Notes under the pieces: generated by a model | What the model was told of the DNA's origin: nothing | Databases searched by the model: none | Seen by the model: only the letters and a program-made list of their open reading frames with translations | In this document: piece after piece, positions 54,308-64,000 of the stretch | Layout: the number at the start of each line of letters is the position of its first letter | How positions within the stretch are numbered: the stretch's first letter is position 1 | Source of the DNA: Magicicada septendecula | Taxonomy: Eukaryota; Arthropoda; Insecta; Hemiptera; Cicadidae | Reading direction: 5' to 3' | DNA length: 64,000 bases | Assembly: GCA_034769895.1 (NCBI GenBank) | Contig: CM068367.1 | Location: forward strand, 1,316,603,046 to 1,316,667,045 | Position numbers and translations under genes: made by a program

Positions 54308-56619
54308 TGTAACGTAACAGAGTTGAGGTCCCCCAACGTTACATAAAAATTGAATGAAACATGGTCAAGGACCATACCCTGAATTAAGGTTGCTCAGTAG
54401 TTAATGCATCTGAGAAGTACCTCAACTCAAAAGAGGCAATAATTAATGTTAAATATAAAAAAACCATACCAATGAATAGTTAAATATAATAAAATGCTTG
54501 TTTTTATACTGTAACATGTTGAGGTTTACAGAATATTTATGTTATATTTTGAGTATGGTAAGAAAACTGATGTTGTTTAATAGATAAGGAATACTTCATC
54601 AATAATTATGTTTGTATTTATGTTAGATTTGTCTTTAGACAATCAAGTATAGTTACCTGTGTTAGGCATTATACTAAGTTTTAAGTATTGTCTAAATTTG
54701 AATAATGCTGTTGTTTTAATTAATGTTTGTAAATTTGACCAGGAGGGCAATCAGTGTTCAATGTTTGACAAGTAGTTCTAATAATTATATTGTAAACTAA
54801 TGAAGGGTTCCATGACCAGTTAATTAGTGTAATAAAGTAAACACCAGGAAATTAAAATCAATGTAATTAACCATTAACCAATAATTAATTGTACAGTAGG
54901 TCAGGTAAAAGAAAATTAAGTTAAAAAAACCAAATAATGTTATAACGGTTGTAAGAAAAGCTATAGGCCTAAATTCCATATTTGTGAAAAGAAATTAATA
55001 CCTTTTTAAGAAGTCCAGTCCAACGAAACTATGGTAAAACATTTACTGTTTAAGATGGAAGGTTAGGGGAGAATTTTAGGTAATTTAATATTAATCCAAG
55101 CATGGAGTATTTTATTGGAAAAGAGTAGTAATTATCTATAATGCCGGCTCAAGGATATCTAGTAAACGTGGTTGTTAAGGCAACTGAAATGGACATGAGT
55201 TGTTTATTTGAATCATTCGTTCTGATTGTTACAAGCTATTAGGTTGAGATGGGCAGATACATTTAACAAAAATTGAATAATAAATTCGGAAGAAAAATGA
55301 ATTAAAATTAAAAAAACCTCTTTAAAACATACTTTTATCATAATACCAATGAGTAATAAAATTAAATAACCTTCCAAATTGTAACTGAATACATTTAAAA
55401 AGAATTGAAAACCTCTCACCTCATTCACCAAATAATTCCGCTGGATTCGGTATTAAACCAATTCCTTCTATAAACAGAAGATCAGTTAAGAGAAAAAGCA
55501 CGAACTAACGGAATTATTGAAAATACAAGAAGACCTAGTTTGGCAGAGTTAACCTTCACTGGCAGCAGAAGAAGCTGGGATCCTATTTTCATTTCACCGG
55601 GACCGAGAATTATCAAGATCATAGAAGAAGATCAGAAGTCCGAAGAATTCCTGAGAGCTTCCCATTACTCTCCACAATCAATTTTATTAAAGGGAGAACA
55701 CTTTTACTGGATGAAGATAAGTTAAGCTGAGCCTTGTCAACTGTTTACAGACGTCCACAGCCAGTCGAAGCTTTCGTCGACTCGGTAAAAAAACAACCTA
55801 TTTTAATTTCACTATATTTAGAGTAAATAATTTTGTTTTGTAATACTTGAGTAACCTTAATTATGCATTTTACCTGGCCTTACTAATGGTTCCAAGAACT
55901 TTACGAACCCTGGGATAAGAACTATTTATTATTATTTTTCATTTGTATAAGTCTATGGAATTGGATTGATTAATAATCGATATATTTTTGTGTGATCGAT
56001 TTGATTTTATTGTTATTTTGGAAATAACGGGTCCTGTGAATTAATAGATAAAATTAATAAAGGATCTTGATTGTATGAGATAATATTTGAAGTTATTGCA
56101 GAATAGATACTATAAGTAGTGGTTATAATAATTTACAATAAAAGGTTTATTCAAACCCGATGAACAACTAACCTATAAGTACGCTTATTACAAGTGGCAG
56201 CGCTAAATACTTACAGCTGGTGGAACGGGAGAGCGCGGAACTAGCGTGTTTTCAGTGCAAACTTTGAATAGAATTTCTTAACGTCGAGTGACTAGGGTTG
56301 ACCAGAATATTCATTACATTCCGTTAATACACGATACATATCGTTAATATTACCCAACTACTGAATACTAAGTTAGATCTATATCGTAGTACGATTATAA
56401 GTTAAAAAAAAAAACATTATTATAATTATATTTGTCTAATAACATATTTTCAGGAGGTTTCATCGGTCACAACCGAAAGATATATTTATTAATAACACAT
56501 TAATTAAACCAGGTAACAACATTTTAATTGTTACGAATTGCCACCTGCAATGTATTACTTGGCGTTTGATACACAGGAGTCTCACATAAGTAATAAAACA
56601 CAATAAACGTTTTATTTCA
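54308..56619 (+). repeat. 3' LTR of the pol-less element
   Basis: Nearly identical to 49072-51397 along its full length. Differences I can see include a 12-bp loss near 55505, two fewer A near 56403, and single changes such as GACGTCC for GACATCC near 55752. Confidence 0.93.
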
Positions 56620-56860
56620 AAATATATATATATATATATTGTTACTTGACGAATTCCGTCTTATTGTAAATGTGTATAAGTGTAATGGGTGTAACGTGTC
56701 TTATCAATCCGTCGTCGCTTTGGAACGTAACTTACGCTGATCGTGTCCGTTGCGAACGTACGAATAACCAGGTATCGAAGTCCTTACCTGTTGTTCACTA
56801 GGGGTGTGTAAATCCCGGGTGGCGCCAAATTGTTTAGTTAAAACAATTAAAAAATTTGAT
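56620..56860 (-). other. (AT)n tract, then possible fragment of another LTR element (minus strand)
   Basis: A 19-bp TA repeat (56621-56639) is followed by GC-richer DNA. On the minus strand, AACTAAACA is followed by ATTTGGCGCCACCCGGGATT (about 56815-56835), which resembles an LTR end followed by a primer-binding site. No coding region supports it. Confidence 0.3.
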
Positions 56861-59800
56861 GATGTTATGGCAAGCGCGGCTCATACGGTGTGGAGAATTC
56901 AATTTATTCCCGCCTCGACTTGATCTTCTTAATCAGGCCAGTAGTTCGTTAAGTTGACTACGTGAGCGCTTGCCGTCAATATTAGCTGTTCGCTAAAATG
57001 TACACAAATTATAATACACCTTCCTAATGAAATTAAAACACAGTGGTTACACTCAGTACTTGTTTATTATTTGGTGATTACTAATTATTCAGTTTAATAC
57101 AAATTATCTTTTGTTTTGTAATTCATTTGCACCGGTAAATAATATGAGACAATTTCTCTAGGGTTTGACAAATCAATTTTGAATGTAACAGACAGATAAT
57201 GATGGCGTCTGTCGAAGTTGTACACAAATATTTTTCGTTCAAACGTTTTGGATTCTTGTGATTACGTTAAAAGGATTATTAACGATTACAACAATAAAAA
57301 TACACTACCTAACATTATTTATACTTAAGTAATATAATGTGTAGCTATAACTTATTCTTGGAGTGTAGTAAAAGTGTTTCAAAATATCGTAAACTAACAA
57401 CAGGTTAACTTTACAAGTTGACAAATTTTCAGTGTCTAGTTTTTTAATTAATCTTTGAAAGAAATTATACGCAATTTAGTGAGAGTTCAGATTACTGTGA
57501 GAAATATTTAAAGTGAGTTTATTCGGAAATTTGGGTAATCTAAATGATACTTAACACATCAGTAGACTGGGTGTACTCAGTTGTTCTGGTAAAAGGAATT
57601 GGGCTGCAATCATATTCAATTTTCAAATGTCTAGGGCGTCTGGCATCTTTTTCAAATTAATCGGAGCAATTTATTCATTTCTTTTTTATTTATTTGGTCT
57701 TCGACATCAGTTAAATGGTTTCAGTCATCGTCTGCTTCCTTCTTGTTCATTTTGTGGTAATTTTGTTTACTATTTTGACGTTTTATATTAGAATTTTGGT
57801 CGTTCAAGATTTGGCTTCTATTCTGCAAGAGCGTCACATTACGAGTAATAAATCTAACGGAAAATTCGTAACCAACGTCTGTTGTCATGGTTACAAATTA
57901 ATTCTGATTCGTTAATCTGGTCTTATAACCATTGTTATCAAATTTGAATTTTTATTCAAAATAGCTGTATATCTTCCGATTGCTTTTATTCTTCTGTCTT
58001 CTTCCCTACATATTAAATATTATCACTACTGTTATTATTTCCTTTCAAAGATTATTTTGATATCCCATAAGGTTGGGTTCTTCAAAATATTAATGTTTGT
58101 CCAATTATTTTAATATTTGTTAACTATATTTCTCTTTTAATTTAAGTCCTTATTCTAACATTTTTCCTTTAATAAGATTTACAAATTATTCACATTGGAT
58201 TTGTTATTTTCTTTGTTGATTTCATACAAATTGTATTTATTTGGTTTTTTACAGTTAGGCATTTCATAGGCCTAAGTAGCCATTGATTATATTTATTTAT
58301 TTTATACCAATTATATCTCATTTTACTCTAAAGTGTTTTGTTTTGTTATTATAATTGCTTCGTTTATTGGTTACTGTGTTTTGAATTTGTTTTTGTACTG
58401 ATTATGTGTCAATATTGTTTTCTACCTCTTGGCTTGTCAATTATTTCCTAACTGATCTTCTAGTGTACATTATTTCTGTATCGATTTACCTTCTTATTTA
58501 TTTAACTTGCCATTGTCAACAATATGACTATTATTTACTATTCTTTACTACATAAAATATAACAACTAGGCCTATGGACTGTATACTTCCTTCAGCCATA
58601 TCCTATTCATAAATTTAAGTGAACAATCTTTACCAGTGATTAGGTAATGTTGGTTTACAATACATTTCATTCTTTTCCTATTATTTTGGGTGAGAACATC
58701 ATCACTCCTTTTAAACATATTTAATTTATTATCCCTTATAACATGGGGTGTTTATTGATTGCGTTCTTAATTTCTTATTTCTTTACTAATCTCTCTCTAC
58801 AATCCATGGTAACACTAACTGTTTACCATACATGGGCTTTCTCCCCTGAATAACATCGTATCCTTCATTTATATCTAATCTCAATACTATTTTTAATTAC
58901 TATTAACAATACAATTCTTATAAGTTCACTATTAAATCATTTAGTGTTTTATCATTGATTTACTAAGTGTTTTCTTATCTATCACTATTTTTTATCATAC
59001 TAACATTTACAATATCCTTTTTTATTCATCACCTTCACTTTTAACTAATTAGTGTTTATCACTGATTTACTCATTATTTGGGGTTTTTACACTTTCACTA
59101 TTGGCACTTCTTAAACTTTTTATTTTAAGTGTTTAATCCCTATCATTACTTTTCTTTGACACTTAGTTATTTTTATTTCTCACTCTCTCACTATTTCCCT
59201 CTTTCTTTACAAATATTATTTATACTTAATAAGTTCATATCTTTCTAGATTTCTTACTTACATATACTTCTAATTCTTGGGTTAGTGTATTTTTATTTAT
59301 CAGGTTTTACTAATTATTAATTACATTTGTCACTTAGTCAATACTAATATTTATTTTTTATATTGGTTATTTGCTGGTTTCTTTTCCTTTATTATATTTG
59401 ATTGTATCATTTCTCCCTTCCCTATTCTATACTATTTGTCTGTGTTTTATCACCTTGTTTCACTTTATTTCCTTTATAGCTGGTTTGTTCCATTTTTATT
59501 TTCATTTTTCTTCTCCTTCACTTCCATCTTGTTTCATTTTATTCTGGTTTTTTATCTGGCCAATCTCTGCGGTTGGGTGAAAGTCATTTGTCTGTCAGTC
59601 TACTCTGTAATTTTATTTAATAATCACTTTTGGTTTACTATTGTTCCTCCTTCTTTCTTAATTACCTTTTATATTTTTATTCTCTTCATTATTTATTTAT
59701 TAAAATATATTACTTTTTAGCATTTCTTACATACTTATAGATATCAAATATGATCTTGAATTTGGCAATGTTATAATATACATGTTGGTCACTTACTACT

Positions 59801-60640
59801 GGTTTTGTTTAGACATGCTGTATGGCCAATTTTCATTTCCTTGCAACCTTCTGCCTAGAATACTGTAGTTTGTCAGTTTAAGTCATACTTCGCAGTGTAA
59901 CACAACTTCTGAATGAACAATTTTATTCGGTACAGATTATTACACGATAAAAGAAGATTGTAGTTGTAATGAACCAAGACCAGAACTAAAATACTTTCTA
60001 TAACGAGAACAGTGGTGTGGCGTGGGTACGTAATAGCTGTTGCCCGTAGTGATAGGCCTAAAACTTAGCCTAAAAATTAATTCAAATTTTTCCTAGTACC
60101 AAGTGTTCTGTTTAGAGCCAACATATTCTTTTTAGAGGTAAAATATCTTTTTAGAGTATTTTCTATCTTTCACTGGCAGAAGAAGAGGGTCCCGGTTCAA
60201 CGGGATCTGACTCTCATTATACTTACACAGAATAAATGAGGACACAAATAATCGAATTAATAATAATAAACACAAACAGAGAAACACATAACTAAACGAA
60301 CAAAACACAAATAGGTAGGTGTTAAACACAAATAGGTAACTGCTGTACATTGGTTCTGAAACGAACATAACTGCTGAGCGTTTTGCCAGTTTATACAGCG
60401 GCAACACATTGGGTGGACGAATGTGTCCTCCCTCCCATTTGTACAGTGACAACTACTACAAGGTCAGTGACCACATGCAGTAAAACATTGCAGATGTCTG
60501 AGCTGGTAACACAAGACGGTGCACATCAGTTCGAAAGCAGTGCTATGCTTTTCTTCAAGTTTCCCTACTAATATTGTTCGGATTTCAAACTATACAATAA
60601 CTAAACTATTTATTCTGCGATATAATTAACATTATTTTCT
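56861..60640. other. T-rich non-coding stretch
   Basis: Strongly T-biased DNA, especially 57900-59720. Hydrophobic open frames at 57715-57915 and 59371-59720 follow from the T bias and show no family. No gene recognised. Confidence 0.6.
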
Positions 60641-60651
60641 TTTGTTTCCAG

Positions 60652-60708
60652 GACTGTTCCTGCCAGCAACAGTGGTTACATGGACGCTACTGAATGAGAA
60701 GGAGTATG
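60652..60708 (+). other. Candidate 57-bp internal exon
   Basis: A T-rich tract ending TTTGTTTCCAG precedes, and GTAAGC follows. One frame is open through the exon and reads LFLPATVVTWTLLNEKEY. Its length is a multiple of three. No protein family is recognised. It could belong to a host gene extending to the right, or be chance. Confidence 0.3.
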
Positions 60709-63340
60709 GTAAGCAAATAATAGCAGTAGGCAATCAAAATAAAAGAAGAGCAAGGGAAACATTAACAATAATAAAGCCACAGCAGATCAACATATTAGAG
60801 CTTCAGGATTTATAAGTAAATTCTACCAACAAGAAGGAAAACAATGGGTTACTATGTATATAAAATACAATCAAATGTGTAGGTTCCAAACACATTTGGC
60901 TTCTACAGACTTGACTTGTATTTTTTTGTTTTGTCTTAGGTCTTCATTTCTAACCTTGCTTAAAATGGTAGAAAGTAATAGGAAACGGGGGAAAACCAGA
61001 TGTTGAAGTTGATCTATTTTAATTTCCTTAACTACTTGCACAACATTACCAAGATTTTTGTTCATTTATAATGTGATAATGGCTTGAAATCCATTTTATT
61101 TATTCCTGTAATTTGGTCTACTTATGTGAATAATAAAATCATTTTGCAGAGTGTTTCATTTATCAGTATGATGATTAAATTTATCATCAATAATGTCTCC
61201 TTACTGGTTAACTATACATAAAAAATATATAACAATTACCCACAAACATGTGCAAAAAGCTGTTCAAAGATTTTAGGAATAATATTTATTTACTTCAATT
61301 ATAATAATAATTTACATACATTCACATTTGCATACTTTTTTTAAAATTTTCAATCCTAATATTTTATTGTAACAGCAAATTTACAATATATGTATCAATA
61401 TGAAGCAATTTACCCATAACCAAACTTAAATACAAACATAAGTATATATATAAATGTACAATTTTTTATATGTAAAACACTTTTCTGATTATTATAAATT
61501 ACTCAAAATCATCTTCAAGTAAACGATATTCAGGTTGAAGATATTACACAGTTGTGATGTTCATTATAATTGTATACTTTTAGCACAAGCACTAAATATT
61601 TAGTACGAAAAAATCTATAATACACAAAATGTAATCAGTTGAACTGTTGTTTATGTATTAAATTTGTATAACTATTTCAACGTAGAAAATACTAAGCACA
61701 GAATACAGAACTTCAGTCATTTTATAACTGGTAAATAACAATTTCACAGGCCGAGATATTTTGCAAATCAACAGTCACATCAAAATTATATAATATAATG
61801 ACTTGCATCCGCTTAAAAGTGTACATTCTGTTCATCTATACCTACATAACTGTAACTGTGGATAGTTATATTTTCGATCAGTAATCTCACAACACTTCAA
61901 CATTTTCAGAATCACTTTACAGTACCTTAACACTAAGAATAAAACTGGAAAACATTTTCCTCTTCTCACCTTATGCTATATGTCCTGCTTAGTACTTATT
62001 TTTTAATTATACATGTTTATCAATTAAAAAAGTTGGCAGCATTTACTGAAGAAGTCGTATAAGACAGTAAAACTAGTTTTTTTTACTGCTCCAGTTCCAG
62101 TTTAGAAACAAAATATTTTGTACAATATAAAATGTTTTAATAAATACTTTGCTTACAACTTGCCTCTTGTCAAGAAAGTGTTTTTATATGGTTACTACAC
62201 CTCTCCTGTCCTGTCTTGGATGACTTTATTATTTTTATAAATTTTAAGGCTGTCTTCCGAAACAGAAATACCGTACCCATCAAGGCTAACTACAAAAAGT
62301 TTAGCTTCCCAGTACCAATTCAAAATTAACTGAAATACTATGACATCCCCACCATAAAAATTGTGCAAATAAACCAATGGTTTCTTTACTTTATATTTAA
62401 TCTGAAAAATAAACTTCAGTTTTTACAGATGCACTTGTGTACAGTAATTAAATTCAAATGTACTTTACTGTAGACATTTTAAATTAGTAATATTTTAAAT
62501 CTAAACTTTCACTGAATCATGGGCAACACCAGAAATAAACAGTTGATTATGGACACATCCAATGAATAGTGAACAGAAAATAACTAGTGCTGAACTAATA
62601 ACCCAAAGGCTTGGAGGTGACCAAGACGATTTGGGGAAAACTGGAGCGAAGCATTTGAGGGAGAGAGACCTTGAGTACAACTTATTAATGATCAAGAAAG
62701 ATGGAGACTAGAAATAAGAAAATATCAGAGAACACTGAAAACTAATATTACATTAATAACGTCAAAGATTTTATAACATCTCAACTTGTGTTATAACATA
62801 GGTAACCCGCATTAATTGGTTCTGCCAATTATACAGGCTGCCTTCGTTGTGACGAGCTGAAAATTAATCACAACACCAAAACAAATAATATAAAAGGAAA
62901 CTGGCAAGGGGAGACTGTTGATTTATGCACTCAGTTTAGTCTGTACTAAAGATGACATCTCTTTATTACATAATGAGATTAATTGCTCTACTCAAAGTTC
63001 TCAACATATATGGTTCAACAGCTTACAGTTTACAAGATGATTATATATTTTATTCTTTCATAAAGGCCCTCAAAATAAAGATGTACATCAATTTAATTTA
63101 TTCCACGGATCCGGGACTGAATATAGTATGTTAATAAAGGTCACCTCCCCATATACAATCTTGAAAATTGTGCCATTTGAAGAATGGACTTTATTAACCT
63201 TTTTAATACTTTTAGTTTAAACTTTTACTCTTTTACTACAAACAGTTTTATTTGATTACAGACTACATCTTACATATAATGACTGTTTTTAAAAGTCTTA
63301 AAGTGTTAGTTAAATTGTCTTTTGTTGCTTATAATTTTAG
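60709..63340. other. AT-rich non-coding stretch, possibly intronic
   Basis: No gene or element recognised. Confidence 0.5.
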
Positions 63341-63560
63341 TATCTCATAACCATGGAAGACAAGCCTCCAAGTCACCTGTGGTTTCCTGTAGTTGATGCA
63401 GATTTGGCTCTTCGGTCCTCGGTGTGTTTCCTGAAGGTCTGTCGTTACCTTAGTATCCGGTGACGGTGAAGTTCCTGTCGTATGTTAAATCATTCTGGGT
63501 GTGGTACTCTCTTCTTAGATGACTGTAGTAATTCTTGTTGTTAGAATAAATAAAGCGAAA
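63341..63560 (+). other. Candidate terminal exon
   Basis: A splice-acceptor-like TATAATTTTAG ends at 63340. An ATG at 63353 opens 37 codons (MEDKPPSHLWFPVVDADLAL...) to TGA at 63464-63466, and AATAAATAAA follows near 63546. Joined to the 60652 exon, a different short frame would be read. No family recognised. Confidence 0.25.
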
Positions 63561-64000
63561 GTTTGTTTCACTGGTATTCACTTCACATGATTATTTATTA
63601 GTTGAATTTCACCTCATGGTTCTAGTACTGTATTAATTACATAATTTCTTATTTAAGATTTGATAGAGATGTCATCGGCGCACAATTTAGTTATTAAGAT
63701 ATTCTTTAGCGAACTTTCACATATTTATCTCTGCGTCGCGAACCAACGCTGTGCGCAGCTTACGGCGTGAGCGCTCCATTGCAAGTGGGTTAATAGTTAA
63801 GGGGTGAGAGTAGTAATCTCGCGTCATTTACTATTCAGCATAAAAGTAGTTCCAGGTTCCTTCTTTATTTAAAGGATTAAAATTTGACTATTTAACTAAG
63901 CAGTGATATTCTTAATTACAGACGTTATTAAAGTACATTACAGTGGTCTTGTTTAATTATTTAAATGAAGTCAAAACTTACAAGTATTATTAGTTTGTTT
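63561..64000. other. Non-coding stretch to window end
   Basis: No gene seen. Confidence 0.5.

Larger units (their letters stand above)
49072..56619 (+). mobile_element. Young LTR retrotransposon with 2.3-kb LTRs and no pol gene
   Basis: Two direct repeats of 2326 and 2312 bp, starting TG and ending CA, bound a 2.9-kb interior. By eye they differ by about six substitutions, one 12-bp indel and one 2-bp indel, so insertion was recent. The interior has a primer-site-like leader, two overlapping ORFs and a polypurine tract (GAAGGGGGGG, 54293-54302) just before the right LTR. No protease, RT, RNase H or integrase is present, so it must use enzymes from another element. The target duplication is hidden because both flanks are TA repeats. 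Confidence 0.93.

Noticed and set aside
57715..59720. Hydrophobic, membrane-like open frames
   Set aside because: They follow from strong T bias (Phe/Leu/Ile-rich). No start context, domain or conserved motif.

Overview
This window looks like gene-poor, transposon-filled nuclear DNA from an arthropod, most likely a large-genome insect. That is an inference from the mix of element families (Jockey and other LINEs, Ty3/Gypsy, BEL/Pao, hAT, pogo, mariner), the AT-rich background, the long dinucleotide and trinucleotide repeats, and the absence of any convincing complete host gene. The species cannot be fixed from sequence alone. I see no rRNA, tRNA or bacterial-type features.

Layout. 1-4450: the 3' half of a Ty3/Gypsy retrotransposon (gag end, -1 frameshift signal, open pol, polypurine tract, probable 3' LTR). 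5848-6880: a hAT-type non-autonomous element. 7070-8749: two LINE tails, one with a 13-bp target duplication. 9790-15750: old dispersed repeats, a small inverted-repeat element with a hammerhead-like core, a decayed BEL/Pao gag and a LINE piece. 16886-18003: a large inverted duplication built on a LINE tail and a (CT)n tract. 19080-19940 and 25470-25590: a clustered repeat family sharing a hammerhead-like motif. 20403-20970, 25680-25925 and 26505-27750: LINE fragments. 22613-24330: an internally deleted hAT element with its 8-bp target duplication. 28095-28857, 37617-38014 and 45037-45870: further short hAT-type elements. 30575-31240: a repeat with a triplicated unit of about 165 bp. 32135-32330: a 170-bp retro-insertion carrying a hammerhead-like motif. 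32430-37420: a nearly full-length Jockey-type LINE on the minus strand, lightly broken. 41184-43891: a complete pogo/Tigger-type transposon with an open transposase gene. 46420-47095: a mariner relic. 47513-48018: a LINE tail with a 14-bp target duplication. 49072-56619: a very young LTR element with 2.3-kb LTRs, no pol, and two unrecognised overlapping ORFs. 56620-64000: AT- and T-rich DNA with only two weak exon candidates.

How the parts work together. The window is a set of independent mobile elements at different ages, not a pathway. Gypsy Gag and Pol are joined by ribosomal frameshifting. Jockey ORF1 and ORF2 overlap by ATGA, consistent with termination-reinitiation. The pogo transposase sits between four copies of a likely binding motif. 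The short hAT-type elements keep only ends and would depend on a transposase from elsewhere.

The most unusual object is the 49072-56619 LTR element. Its two LTRs differ by about six substitutions and two small indels by eye. It lacks reverse transcriptase and integrase, yet carries two long charged ORFs joined by an A AAA AAG slippery run, and its leader holds a 63-bp tandem duplication of the LTR-end/primer-binding region. The second recurring theme is a hammerhead-ribozyme-like signature in at least three repeat families.
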